Source: a bacterium 210820-DFI.6.37
GTDB lineage: Bacteria > Bacillota > Clostridia > Peptostreptococcales > Anaerovoracaceae
DNA: 64,000 bases
Assembly (NCBI GenBank): GCA_020558355.1
Contig: JAJCKG010000013.1
Location: forward strand, 1-64,000
Direction: 5' to 3'
Of this stretch, positions 1-7,788 are shown piece after piece. The translations under genes were made by a program, and so were the position numbers. A model generated the notes under the pieces. It made no database searches and was not told where the DNA came from. It saw nothing but the letters and a program-made list of their open reading frames with translations. Each line of letters begins with the position of its first letter. The first letter of the stretch is position 1.

Positions 1-148
1 TGGAATCCGGCAAATGGCGACGGGCCGAAGGGCTTTGCGCCAAAACAGGCGACCAGGCGGGAAAGAATAACGGGAAGTGGTCGCCACCGCCACTGGAATC
101 CGGCAAATGGCGACGGGCCGAAGGGCTTTGCGCCAAAACAGGCGACCA
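1..148. repeat. 93-bp tandem repeat, truncated by window edge
   Basis: A 55-bp block at 1-55 recurs exactly at 94-148, giving a period of 93 bp (31 codons). Each block carries the sequence AGGGCTTTGCGCC; after the last block the complementary AAAGCCCT follows (about 148-155), so the last copy can fold into a hairpin. Frame 1 is open from base 1 to a TAA at 163-165, and frame 3 is open too, so this could be the 3' end of a repeat protein or a non-coding palindromic repeat. I cannot tell which without the upstream sequence. Confidence 0.75.
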
Positions 149-172
149 AAGCCCTGTTGGGGTAATGTGTGG

Positions 173-205
173 AAAAAGAACTTGTCTGTGGCAGGTTCTT
201 TTTTG
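173..205 (+). terminator. Rho-independent terminator
   Basis: A 9-bp stem (AAGAACTTG at 176-184, CAGGTTCTT at 192-200, one G-U pair) with a 7-nt loop is followed by a T run. It closes whatever unit runs through the repeat from the left. Confidence 0.75.
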
Positions 206-283
206 TGTGGGCTAGACGATGCAATGAATTTTAACAGAATGGAACCGGATATGTTCACGGCAGTTGGTGGAGAAAGCAAATAA

Positions 284-328
284 GATTTGTTATACTTTTT
301 AGCAGAAGTAGGAAAAGTATAACAAATC
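284..328. promoter_or_regulatory. Perfect 16-bp inverted repeat upstream of XRE regulator
   Basis: GATTTGTTATACTTTT at 284-299 is matched exactly by its reverse complement at 313-328, with a 13-nt spacer. It lies 26 bp before the start codon of the XRE-AbrB regulator. No T run follows, so an operator for autoregulation is more likely than a terminator. Each half also contains a TATACT-like hexamer that could serve as a -10 box. Confidence 0.65.
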
Positions 329-354
329 GGAGTGATGGCAGAGGAGAAGAGCGT

Positions 355-786
355 ATGATTCATGAAAATATCGCAAAGCTGAGAAAGCATAGCGGCTTTT
401 CACAGGAGGATGTAGCGGATAAAATCGGTGTTACAAGACAGACCATTGCAAAGTGGGAAGCAGGCGAAAGTGTGCCCGATGTGATCCACTGCAGCGACCT
501 GGCGGAGCTGTTCAGTGTTTCGCTGGATGATCTTGTAAATACAAAATGGGGCAAGGATGGAATTGCGGGGCTTCCGCCAAAGGGTAAATACATATTTGGA
601 ACAGTTACCATCGGAGAGAAGGGCCAGATTGTTATCCCGGCAAAAGCCAGGAGAGTGTTCAATTTAAAGGCGGGAGATGACTTAGTGGTATTGGGGGATA
701 TCCAGCAGGGAATCGCGCTGGCCAAAACTGACTTTTTCCTGGAATGCTTTAATATAATGAAGAAAAAGGGGAGTAACGAAAAATGA
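355..786 (+). CDS. XRE-family regulator with C-terminal AbrB/SpoVT domain
   Basis: A 143-residue DNA-binding protein. Residues about 5-62 form a Cro/C1-type helix-turn-helix (GFSQEDVADKIGVTRQTIAKWE), and residues about 82-125 look like a swapped-hairpin SpoVT/AbrB domain (TIGEKGQIVIPAKAR). Two different DNA-binding folds in one chain are seen in Clostridia, often next to ABC exporters. It overlaps the following ATPase gene by 4 nt, so the three genes form one operon. The perfect inverted repeat just upstream is the natural candidate for its operator. The inducer is unknown. Start ATG 355 is preceded by GAGGAGA. Confidence 0.85.
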   Translation: MIHENIAKLRKHSGFSQEDVADKIGVTRQTIAKWEAGESVPDVIHCSDLAELFSVSLDDLVNTKWGKDGIAGLPPKGKYIFGTVTIGEKGQIVIPAKARRVFNLKAGDDLVVLGDIQQGIALAKTDFFLECFNIMKKKGSNEK

Positions 787-1631
787 TGCCGATATTGGAA
801 GTTAAGGGCTTACGCAAAGACTACCCGGCCTTTACCTTAAAGAATGTTTCCTTTTCTCTCGAAAAGGGAAAAATCACAGGATTCATAGGGCGAAATGGCG
901 CTGGAAAATCGACAACCATTAACGCTCTTATGGGGTTTGTCCACCTGGATTCCGGCAAGATCCGATTTTGGGACATGGATTTGGCTGGCAATGAAAATCA
1001 GATCAAGCAGAGAGTCGGCTTTGTTTCTAGCGGCATGAGCTATTACCCGAAGAAGCGTTTGAAAACAATTACGGGAATTACAAGGACATTTTACGAAAGC
1101 TGGGATGAAACCGCTTACAGGAGCTATATGAACGCGTTCGCCCTGGATGAAGACAAGACCCCTTCGCAGCTGTCAAACGGTATGAAAATTAAATACGCTC
1201 TGGCGCTTGCGCTGTCCCATAACGCCGACCTGCTGATCCTGGACGAACCGACAAGCGGCCTTGATCCTGTATCAAGGGAAGATCTGCTGGAACTATTCCT
1301 GCGCTTGTGTGAAAAAGGGAAGACTATCCTTTTTTCTACACATATCACATCGGATCTGGATAAATGCGCGGACGATATTATCTATATCAAAAAAGGACAG
1401 GTACGAGAGCAGTCTGACATTGAAGGCTTCGTAAACTCCTACCAGCTGGTGGATTTTAAAGAGGGAGAACTGTCAGCGCTTCAGGAGAAGCAGATCATTG
1501 GAAAAAGAAGGAATAAAAGAAGCTGGTCCGCGCTGATTCCGGCGGCTTCAGACGCGTTTCCCGCCGGGTCACGCAGAGCAGCGGATCTGGAATCGATTAT
1601 GATCCATATGGAAAGCGAGGGAGCGGAATGA
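783..1631 (+). CDS. ABC transporter ATP-binding protein
   Basis: A 282-residue nucleotide-binding subunit. Walker A GRNGAGKST lies at about 36-44, the degenerate signature LSNGM at about 130-134, Walker B LLILDEP at about 150-156 and the H-loop in FSTHI. The LSNGM/FSTGM signature is typical of the YtrB-like exporters that sit beside small one-component regulators. The C-terminal about 70 residues are poorly conserved. The start codon overlaps the regulator stop (ATG at 783, or the adjacent ATG at 786) and the stop overlaps the permease start, so translation is probably coupled. Confidence 0.9.
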   Translation: MMPILEVKGLRKDYPAFTLKNVSFSLEKGKITGFIGRNGAGKSTTINALMGFVHLDSGKIRFWDMDLAGNENQIKQRVGFVSSGMSYYPKKRLKTITGITRTFYESWDETAYRSYMNAFALDEDKTPSQLSNGMKIKYALALALSHNADLLILDEPTSGLDPVSREDLLELFLRLCEKGKTILFSTHITSDLDKCADDIIYIKKGQVREQSDIEGFVNSYQLVDFKEGELSALQEKQIIGKRRNKRSWSALIPAASDAFPAGSRRAADLESIMIHMESEGAE

Positions 1632-2278
1632 AAAATTTATTGAAAAAGGAATTTCTGTTGTCCATGCATCCGATTACATCGGCGCTGCTGCTTTTGTCAG
1701 CAATGGTGATAATCCCTAATTATCCTTATGGCGTTATATTCTTTTATATGTCATTGGCTATTTTCTTTACTTGTCTCACAGGCAGAGAAAATTTTGATGT
1801 GGTCTATTCTTTGACTTTGCCGGTGGGGAAAGAGGCCATCATCAAGGCGAGGATATGCTTTGCTGTTATCCTGCAGATGGCGCAGCTGCTTCTTACGGGA
1901 GCGTTTTGTCTGTTGCGGAGCCATTTGCTCTCTTACGGAAATGAAGCTGGAATGGACGCGAACCTGGCTTTGCTGGCAGAGGGACTTTTGTTCTTCGGCG
2001 TCTTCAATCTTGTCTTCTTTGGAAGCTACTACCGCAATGTCAGTAAGGTAGGAATCAGTTTTATAAAAGCGTCCATCGTTTTTTTCTTTTGTATTGCGGC
2101 GGATGTGGCCGCCACCCATGGCGCGTCTTATGTTCGGGATCGCCTTGATACGCCTGACCCTGCGTATATGGGGGATAAGCTGGTTTTTGCGGCGGTCTGT
2201 GCGGCCATATATGTGATTTTAACAGGACTTGCTGTGTCGGTTTCCAAAAAACGCTTTGCCCGTCAAGATCTGGTGTAA
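1628..2278 (+). CDS. ABC-2 type membrane permease
   Basis: A 216-residue, strongly hydrophobic protein with about six predicted membrane segments and a conserved early segment before LPVGKEAIIKARI, a pattern of ABC-2 permeases of the small bacitracin/peptide or lipid export type. It overlaps the ATPase gene by 4 nt and is its obvious partner. The substrate cannot be read from the sequence; related regulator-ATPase-permease units respond to cell-envelope stress or peptide antibiotics. Confidence 0.8.
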   Translation: MKNLLKKEFLLSMHPITSALLLLSAMVIIPNYPYGVIFFYMSLAIFFTCLTGRENFDVVYSLTLPVGKEAIIKARICFAVILQMAQLLLTGAFCLLRSHLLSYGNEAGMDANLALLAEGLLFFGVFNLVFFGSYYRNVSKVGISFIKASIVFFFCIAADVAATHGASYVRDRLDTPDPAYMGDKLVFAAVCAAIYVILTGLAVSVSKKRFARQDLV

Positions 2279-2309
2279 TCCTGATGGGTAAAGCGTTGTT
2301 ACCTACCTT

Positions 2310-2328
2310 GAAGCGGGCAGCCCGCTTC
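2310..2328 (+). terminator. GC-rich hairpin, possible terminator
   Basis: An 8-bp perfect stem (GAAGCGGG, loop CAG, CCCGCTTC) lies 32 bp after the permease stop. The T content afterwards is weak (GTTCCTCCCTTT), so it is a moderate terminator at best. Confidence 0.45.
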
Positions 2329-2432
2329 GTTCCTCCCTTTAAAATAGAATCGTTTTGAGGGGGATTTTTGTGTACTCCGGATTTGAAACATGATAAAATA
2401 CTTTTATACTGAAAGCGCAAGGGAGAAAGGCT

Positions 2433-2954
2433 TTGATCATAAGAAACGCGGGAATAAAAGAAATCGACCAGGTAATGGATTTTTACGGCGAGGTGATTGA
2501 CGCTCTGGAGGGCCTGCGGAATGGGCCGGGATGGGTAAAAGGAGTGTATCCATCCTATGAGTTTGTAAAAGCGTCAATTGAAAACAAAGAATTGTATGTT
2601 GCTGAGAAAGGGGCGGAGATTGCGGGAGCGGCGATTTTAAATTACTGCTCGAATGAAGGATTTCAGAAGGTTTTATGGAAGGTTGACGCTGATCTGAATG
2701 AGACAGCTATTGTTCATGCCTTTGCCGTGTCGCCCCGGTATCGGGGAAGAGGGACAGGAAAGGCTATGCTGCGGGAACTTTTTCGGATCAGAAGAGAAAA
2801 AGGAGACCGGGTACTGCGGCTGGATGTTCTGGCGGAAAACACACCGGCAGCCAGCCTTTATGAATCCGTAGGCTTCTGCAGGGTAGTGAAAACAAGGTTG
2901 TCCTACCATCCCATCGGAGAGCGGGAGTTCTGGATGTATGAATATGAGCTTTAA
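2433..2954 (+). CDS. GNAT-family N-acetyltransferase
   Basis: A 173-residue acetyltransferase. The acetyl-CoA loop is visible as VSPRYRGRGTGKAML (R-x-x-G-x-G/A), followed by the RLDVLAENTPAASLYESVGF segment that closes the GNAT fold. The start is TTG at 2433, chosen because GGGAGAAAGG precedes it and no ATG fits. Substrate unknown; this subgroup is usually annotated only as GNAT. It stands alone between the exporter operon and a small gene. Confidence 0.85.
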   Translation: MIIRNAGIKEIDQVMDFYGEVIDALEGLRNGPGWVKGVYPSYEFVKASIENKELYVAEKGAEIAGAAILNYCSNEGFQKVLWKVDADLNETAIVHAFAVSPRYRGRGTGKAMLRELFRIRREKGDRVLRLDVLAENTPAASLYESVGFCRVVKTRLSYHPIGEREFWMYEYEL

Positions 2955-3084
2955 GCGGGGCGCTTTTCGGACTGCGGCCGCATCCAGACCAATGAAGACA
3001 AACCGAGGAAAAAGTAGCGCATATTCAGAGAAGTATGATAAAATATAAATAGTGAAGTTACAAAAGGAATTTACAAAAAATGGA

Positions 3085-3140
3085 TTGACAACGACATGGA
3101 ATAAATTTACAATGTGATTAAGCCGAAGAAGCGGCTTAAT
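3085..3140 (+). promoter_or_regulatory. Sigma-A promoter followed by a palindrome
   Basis: TTGACA at 3085-3090, a 17-bp spacer and TACAAT at 3108-3113 make a near-consensus promoter. Starting at 3117, close to the expected +1, ATTAAGCCG and its exact complement (3132-3140) flank a 6-nt spacer, forming an operator-like palindrome or a 5' stabilising hairpin in the leader of the next gene. Confidence 0.7.
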
Positions 3141-3171
3141 GGCCCGGGCAAGAGGGGGAAGGGAGAAACAT

Positions 3172-3327
3172 ATGGATGATATGGCTATTTCAGAAAAAGA
3201 ACTAAAATTATTAATGAATTTTATAAAAGATGATTTGACAGAAGCTAAAGAGGCTTCTGATAATGAGATCAAAAACATAAAGATAGAAAGGGTACTGGAA
3301 CATATTCAGCAGTACCTGGAAGACTGA
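3172..3327 (+). CDS. Small hypothetical protein (51 residues)
   Basis: Starts at ATG 3172 (MDDMAISEKELK), because AGGGGGAAGGGAG precedes this codon; an in-frame ATG at 3139 lies inside the palindrome and lacks a ribosome site. The product is small, charged and probably all-helical (about residues 5-50), without cysteines or a membrane segment. I do not recognise the family. The strong promoter and palindrome in front suggest it is expressed as its own unit. Confidence 0.65.
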   Translation: MDDMAISEKELKLLMNFIKDDLTEAKEASDNEIKNIKIERVLEHIQQYLED

Positions 3328-3399
3328 AGGCTTTAACATACTGTAAATGATTATAAAGCGCGGGCTTGCCACCGCCTTTTAAAAAGAAACACGCGGAAG

Positions 3400-3435
3400 A
3401 AAACTGACCTCTGGATCGACTGAGGTTTTTTCTTT
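3400..3435 (+). terminator. Rho-independent terminator
   Basis: ACCTC (3407-3411) pairs with GAGGT (3422-3426) and is followed by TTTTTTC. It ends the small gene and sits about 35 bp before the CAT-like gene. Confidence 0.6.
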
Positions 3436-3470
3436 TCTTGATAGAAAGAATACAAGTGGAGGAATTTAAA

Positions 3471-4130
3471 ATGGCATTTCATAGAATCAACATGGAAACC
3501 TGGCCCCGCAAGGAGCATTATATCTATTATTCGGAGAAGATCAAAACCAGCTATCAGATGAATGTTGACATTGATGTAACAGAGCTGCTCTGGCAATGCA
3601 AAGAAAGAAAGCTGCGGTTTTATCCGGTTATGATCTATGTCATCATGCGGGCTGTCAATCGCAATGAAGCCTTTCGCATGGCGGTAGATGAGGAAGGCAA
3701 GCTGGGATATTATGATGTGTGTCATCCTTCTTACACGATTTTCCATGAGGATGATAAGACTTTTTCCGATATATGGACAGCCTATAATGAAAGCTTTCCG
3801 GATTTTTATGAAGCGGTGGTAAAGGATATGGAAGAATACCGGGACGTAAAGGGAATTAAAGCAAAGCCGGGCCGGCCGGACGCGTTTACTCCTGTTTCCT
3901 GCGTTCCCTGGGTATCCTTTACAGGCATCAGCCATGACACGCCGGGACCGAGAAAGATGTATTTTCCCATTATTACTTTTGGGAAATATAAAAAAGCGGA
4001 AGACCGCTGGCTGCTTCCGTTTTCCGTCTTTGTCAATCACGCGGCGGCCGATGGATATCACACCAGTAAGCTGATCGAAGAGATTGAAAAAAGCTGCGGA
4101 AATTGTAAAGTCTGGATGGGAGAGAAGTGA
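3471..4130 (+). CDS. Chloramphenicol acetyltransferase-family protein (CatA-like)
   Basis: A 219-residue acyltransferase of the trimeric CAT fold. Near the C-terminus FVNHAAADGYH carries the catalytic histidine of the family's HHAxxDGxH motif, and SCVPWVSFTGI corresponds to the conserved central strand. The start ATG 3471 follows GTGGAGGAA; an in-frame TTG at 3438 is upstream of that site and less likely. Many chromosomal CatA-like proteins in Clostridia have no proven action on chloramphenicol, so resistance should not be assumed. It overlaps the next thioesterase gene by 4 nt, suggesting an operon. Confidence 0.85.
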   Translation: MAFHRINMETWPRKEHYIYYSEKIKTSYQMNVDIDVTELLWQCKERKLRFYPVMIYVIMRAVNRNEAFRMAVDEEGKLGYYDVCHPSYTIFHEDDKTFSDIWTAYNESFPDFYEAVVKDMEEYRDVKGIKAKPGRPDAFTPVSCVPWVSFTGISHDTPGPRKMYFPIITFGKYKKAEDRWLLPFSVFVNHAAADGYHTSKLIEEIEKSCGNCKVWMGEK

Positions 4131-4630
4131 TGAGGGTAATAAGCAAACAGAGAAACAGCAGAATGTGTATCATTTGCGGATTAGATAACGAATATGGACT
4201 TAGAGCGCCTTTTTACAACATGGAAGACGGAAGCGTCATGACCCGCTTTCGCTATCGGGAGCAGCATCAGAGCTATCCGGGCCGGGTTCATGGAGGTCTT
4301 ATTACAGCCATGCTGGACGAAATGGGCCTGCGGGCCTTGTGGGCAAAGGAATTATCAGAAGAAACGTTTGGCGTGACTTTTTCCATCGATACAAAGTACC
4401 GAAAACCAGTGCCTTATGATACTGACTTGATCGGAAAGGGAATCATCGTAAAAAACAGCTCCAGATTTTTTGTGACAGAAGCCTGCGTTATGGATAAAAC
4501 CGGGGAAGTTCTGGCAAATGGCACAGTCAAGTATCTGAAGCTGGATGTAAAACAAATCGCGAAGGACGCGGCGGTCCATGAGGAAATGTGCTACCTTACG
4601 GAAGACGGAATCGAGGAAATCACCTTTTAG
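4127..4630 (+). CDS. PaaI-family (hotdog-fold) thioesterase
   Basis: A 167-residue hotdog protein. The motif HGGLITAMLDEMG matches the HGG-x-D/E catalytic region of PaaI-type acyl-CoA thioesterases, and the preceding MCIICG has a cysteine pair of unknown role. It starts at GTG 4127 overlapping the CAT-like stop, or at ATG 4130. Convergent to bioB with a 2-bp gap and no clear terminator between them. Substrate not predictable. Confidence 0.85.
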   Translation: MMRVISKQRNSRMCIICGLDNEYGLRAPFYNMEDGSVMTRFRYREQHQSYPGRVHGGLITAMLDEMGLRALWAKELSEETFGVTFSIDTKYRKPVPYDTDLIGKGIIVKNSSRFFVTEACVMDKTGEVLANGTVKYLKLDVKQIAKDAAVHEEMCYLTEDGIEEITF

Positions 4631-4632
4631 AA

Positions 4633-5604
4633 TCATATTGATTCGATTTCATAGGTGAAGCCAGCGTCTGTAATGACCTGAATCGTATCCTTGATTCCCT
4701 GTCCATCCGCGGTAAGATATCCGGAAGCAAAAATGGAATCTACAACTTTGAGAAGCTGTTTTTCTTCTCCTTTAAAATAAACCTCCCGCCCCGCGGCGCA
4801 GCGGATATCCGCTTTCGGCACCAGAAGCCTTGCAAGACACAGGACTTTCATGCAATAAGAAGTGGTAAGGCTTGAAATATCCGCGTCTCCAAGGGGAGTG
4901 CCCGGAATTGGAAGCAAAAAGTTGATAGGAAGGGCTTCGGGCTGGATCTCGCGCAGCTCCAAAAGCATGTCCACGACATCCTCCTTACTTTCTCCCATGC
5001 CAATAATACCGCCGCTGCATATCTCAAAGCCCAGCCGCTGCAGCATGCGAATGTTTTCGATACGCTGTTCAAAGGTATGTGTGGTACAGATATTACGGTA
5101 AAAGGCCCGGCTGCTGTTCAGGTTGTGATTGATCCGGTCCAGACCCGCGTCTTTAAGAATCTTCGCCTGTTTTTCTGTCAAAAAGCCGATGGAACAGCAA
5201 AGATGCGCACAGGTTTCCTTCATAATCCGGATCCGCTTTGCCAGATCCTCGATTTCCTCATCTGTAAATTCCATTCCACTAAGTCCGATACAATGACGGG
5301 ACAAGTGATATTCCTTTACAAAGGCGTTGTCCTGGTAAAGCTTTTCGTCCGATACCCATTTATACTTGTCGATCTCTGCTTCAGAACGGCATGACTGGGC
5401 GCAGTAGGCGCAATCCTGAGAGCAGTTGCCGCTGCGGGCGTTTGTTAAAATGTGAATGCTGACATGGTTGCCTTTATATTTTCTGCGAAGCTTCTCGGCG
5501 CTGGCAACAAGCTCATCCAGACTATCATCCGGAGTATTGAGAATTTCAATGGCTTCTTTGCGTGAAACTACAGGGTCCTCAGTCATTTGAAGTTCAGAAA
5601 TCAT
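4633..5604 (-). CDS. bioB: Biotin synthase (radical SAM)
   Basis: A 323-residue radical SAM enzyme that inserts sulfur into dethiobiotin. The SAM [4Fe-4S] motif CSQDCAYC is at residues 61-68. Ligands of the auxiliary [2Fe-2S] cluster are also recognisable: C in RHCIG, C in CAHLCC, C in ICSGGI and the arginine in IRCAAGRE. HNLNSS replaces the more common HNLDTS. The length is normal for BioB. No other biotin genes lie nearby, so it may use imported dethiobiotin or genes elsewhere. The start ATG at 5604 follows AAGGTG. Confidence 0.9.
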   Translation of the reverse strand: MISELQMTEDPVVSRKEAIEILNTPDDSLDELVASAEKLRRKYKGNHVSIHILTNARSGNCSQDCAYCAQSCRSEAEIDKYKWVSDEKLYQDNAFVKEYHLSRHCIGLSGMEFTDEEIEDLAKRIRIMKETCAHLCCSIGFLTEKQAKILKDAGLDRINHNLNSSRAFYRNICTTHTFEQRIENIRMLQRLGFEICSGGIIGMGESKEDVVDMLLELREIQPEALPINFLLPIPGTPLGDADISSLTTSYCMKVLCLARLLVPKADIRCAAGREVYFKGEEKQLLKVVDSIFASGYLTADGQGIKDTIQVITDAGFTYEIESI

Positions 5605-5640
5605 AATTACACCTTCTTTTGGATTTTATAAAGTACTAAA

Positions 5641-5677
5641 ACTTTAGCATAGAAACGCCTGATTGTCAACTGACAAT
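5641..5677 (-). promoter_or_regulatory. bioB promoter with palindrome over the -35 box
   Basis: On the minus strand TTGACA (5669-5664), 17 bp and TAAAGT (5646-5641) form a promoter for bioB. The perfect inverted repeat ATTGTCA-AC-TGACAAT at 5662-5677 covers the -35 box and is a good repressor site. It does not match the usual Firmicute BirA operator, so the regulator is unidentified. Confidence 0.55.
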
Positions 5678-5706
5678 GAAGAGATAGTTTACGATCTGCG
5701 CAAGAC

Positions 5707-5735
5707 TTGATTTCAGCCCTTTTATATACTACAAT
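5707..5735 (+). promoter_or_regulatory. Promoter of NapH-like gene
   Basis: TTGATT at 5707-5712, 17 bp, TACAAT at 5730-5735. Its position rules out a translation start at the in-frame TTG 5707. Confidence 0.6.
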
Positions 5736-5796
5736 TACATTGGGTACTGAAATTACGACAACAAAGCGGCGACTATTCTATGGAAGGGGAAAAACT

Positions 5797-6630
5797 GTGA
5801 ACGGTCTGAAAAAATACATACCGGCGCTGATCATGTTCTTGTTTTTTGAAGCTGTGGCAGTCACCTTGTGGCTGGCGCTGGACAACCTGTTTTATCTGTT
5901 TAATTTTACATATATCGGCGGCTTTGTCGCCTTTGGCTTATGCTTGTATATTAAAAAGTACAGAAACGCGAGGCTGATCATTCAGCTTGGAGTGGGTCTT
6001 TACATGCTGGTGTATCTGGGGCTGACGCATAGTGAAAACATGCAGATTGAAGGCTTCTGGTATTACTTGTTTTCCGGTGTGTTCGAAGCGGCAGTGATCC
6101 ATTACGCTGTCGCGAAAATTTTTGGCCCGTTCTTTTTCGGGCGGGGCTGGTGCGGCTATGCGTGCTGGACTGCCATGATACTGGATCTTCTGCCGTACAA
6201 GCAGCCTGAGGGCGAACGAAAGAAGCTGGGGTTTATCCGGTATCTGGTTTTCGGCTTGTCCTTAGTTTTCGTTGGAGCTTTGTTCCTCCTCCACATTCCG
6301 GAGCTGGACAGAATCATGTTCTGGAGCTTCATCATTGGAAACGCGCTGTATTATGCCGCGGGAATCATCTTGGCCGCGGTATTTCAGGATAACCGGGCTT
6401 TTTGTAAATATATCTGTCCTGTCACCGTATTCTTAAAGCCCGCCAGCTATTTTTCCTATCTCAGAATAAGGGTAGATGAAGAAGTCTGTGTGTCGTGCGG
6501 AAAATGCAGAAAAGTCTGTCCTATGAATGTGGATGTTATGAGTAATTCCCGGAAGCGGAAAAATGCGACAGAGTGTATCCTCTGTATGAAATGCGTAGAA
6601 CAGTGCCCAGTGAAGGCATTAAAGCTGTAG
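5797..6630 (+). CDS. NapH/RnfH-like 4Fe-4S membrane protein
   Basis: A 277-residue polytopic protein with about five membrane segments, the NapH-type motif GRGWCGYACWTAMILD and a second cysteine pair in FCKYICPV, then two C-terminal ferredoxin motifs (CVSCGKCRKVCP and CILCMKCVEQCP). Such proteins pass electrons between the quinone/membrane side and soluble ferredoxin-like partners, but no partner dehydrogenase is adjacent. The start GTG 5797 follows GGAAGGGG and lies after the promoter. Confidence 0.8.
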   Translation: MNGLKKYIPALIMFLFFEAVAVTLWLALDNLFYLFNFTYIGGFVAFGLCLYIKKYRNARLIIQLGVGLYMLVYLGLTHSENMQIEGFWYYLFSGVFEAAVIHYAVAKIFGPFFFGRGWCGYACWTAMILDLLPYKQPEGERKKLGFIRYLVFGLSLVFVGALFLLHIPELDRIMFWSFIIGNALYYAAGIILAAVFQDNRAFCKYICPVTVFLKPASYFSYLRIRVDEEVCVSCGKCRKVCPMNVDVMSNSRKRKNATECILCMKCVEQCPVKALKL

Positions 6631-6674
6631 CGTTCTGGACAGAGAAGCCCGAAAGGGCAGAATAAGGAGAAAGG

Positions 6675-7241
6675 ATGACCATGGACCTGATCGATAAAAT
6701 AGAACATTACCACCCTTGGAATGAGCAGGAAAAGACAGATCAAAAAGAATTCCTCAGAAGGCTGAAAAGCGGAGAAAATCTCTACACAAGAGAGAACCTT
6801 TCTGCCCATCTGACTGCTTCTGCCTGGGTCGTAAGTCCGGATCGAAAGCTGGTATTGATGGCTTATCATAATCTTTACGACTCCTGGGCCTGGCTGGGAG
6901 GACACGCTGATGGAGAACGGGATCCGTTGGCAGTGGCTGTCCGCGAAGCCATGGAAGAAAGCGGGCTTTCTCATATAAAGCCGGTAACATCTGATATCTA
7001 TTCTTTAGAGCTGTTAACCGTAGATGGACATGAAAAATACGGGCGTTATGTTTCTTCCCATCTGCATCTGAACCTGACCTACTTGCTGGAAGCGGACCCA
7101 AAGGAGCAGACCCGCTGCAAACCGGATGAAAACAGCAAGGTGGCATGGTTTACCTTTGAAGAAGCTGTTTCCGCGTCTTCCGAACCCTGGTTTTGTCAGC
7201 GGATCTACAGGAAACTCAATGAAAAGCTATTGCTCTATTAA
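6675..7241 (+). CDS. Nudix hydrolase
   Basis: A 188-residue protein with a full Nudix box, from GGHADGERDP to REAMEESGL at residues about 75-98. It hydrolyses a nucleoside-diphosphate-linked compound; the 45-residue N-terminal extension and the box context resemble clostridial Nudix proteins of unknown substrate. Start ATG 6675 (or 6681) follows AAGGAGAAAGG. Its 3' end overlaps the convergent mscL gene by 15 bp. Confidence 0.85.
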   Translation: MTMDLIDKIEHYHPWNEQEKTDQKEFLRRLKSGENLYTRENLSAHLTASAWVVSPDRKLVLMAYHNLYDSWAWLGGHADGERDPLAVAVREAMEESGLSHIKPVTSDIYSLELLTVDGHEKYGRYVSSHLHLNLTYLLEADPKEQTRCKPDENSKVAWFTFEEAVSASSEPWFCQRIYRKLNEKLLLY

Positions 7242-7679
7242 TTCAGAGGTACAATGCGGACAGCGCGTCGCGTTGAGACTGATCTCCGATTGGCAGTAAG
7301 GGCAGAGCTTAGTCTTAGGAGGGGCAGGCGGATCTTCCGCTTTCCCGCGAAGCCTGTTTAAAAATTTTACGATCATAAATACCACAAATGCCATGATTAT
7401 AAAATTGATGATATTGGAAATGAAAGAACCGTATTTAAAAACAGCCGCTCCGGCGGCTTCCACGGCGTCAAGGGTTTCATAATGAGAGCCGTCCAGGGTG
7501 ACGAACAGGTTGGAAAAATCAATTTTTCCCGTAAAGATACCCAGAAGCGGGTTGATGATATCGTCAACAAGAGAATTTACGATACCTGTAAACGCGCTGC
7601 CGATAATCATGCCGATGGCCAGATCCATCATGTTGCCTTTCAGTGCGAACTCCTTAAATTCCTGAATGAATTTTTTCAT
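7227..7679 (-). CDS. mscL: Large-conductance mechanosensitive channel with C-terminal zinc ribbon
   Basis: A 150-residue channel that opens under osmotic downshock. The N-terminal helix and TM1 (FIQEFKEFALKGNMMDLAIG, then IIGSAFTGIVNSLVDD) and TM2 (ISNIINFIIMAFVVFMIVKF) match MscL. After TM2 comes a proline-rich linker and a zinc ribbon, CPYC and CPHC, replacing the usual short helical bundle. The start is taken at ATG 7679, since GGAGGAAG lies directly upstream and inside the longer frame beginning at 7691. Confidence 0.9.
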   Translation of the reverse strand: MKKFIQEFKEFALKGNMMDLAIGMIIGSAFTGIVNSLVDDIINPLLGIFTGKIDFSNLFVTLDGSHYETLDAVEAAGAAVFKYGSFISNIINFIIMAFVVFMIVKFLNRLRGKAEDPPAPPKTKLCPYCQSEISLNATRCPHCTSELIEQ

Positions 7680-7788
7680 AACTTCCTCCATTGCGCAAAA
7701 TTTATAAAATCGTGTCTTATTATAGCATGAATGGCAGGGATGGAGCCAGAATTTTATTATTTATCGACGAATGCCTCTTTCTGTGCTA

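Noticed and set aside
1..148. CRISPR-like repeats at the window start
   Set aside because: Only two 55-bp units with one 38-bp spacer, no cas genes, and the repeat is too long for CRISPR.
77..283. 68-codon open frame across the repeat and terminator
   Set aside because: It reads through a clear rho-independent terminator, and its sequence is just the repeat in another frame; no ribosome site.
4633..5604. HydE or another radical-SAM maturase instead of BioB
   Set aside because: The auxiliary [2Fe-2S] ligand positions and the IRCAAGRE arginine match biotin synthase, and no hydrogenase genes are near.
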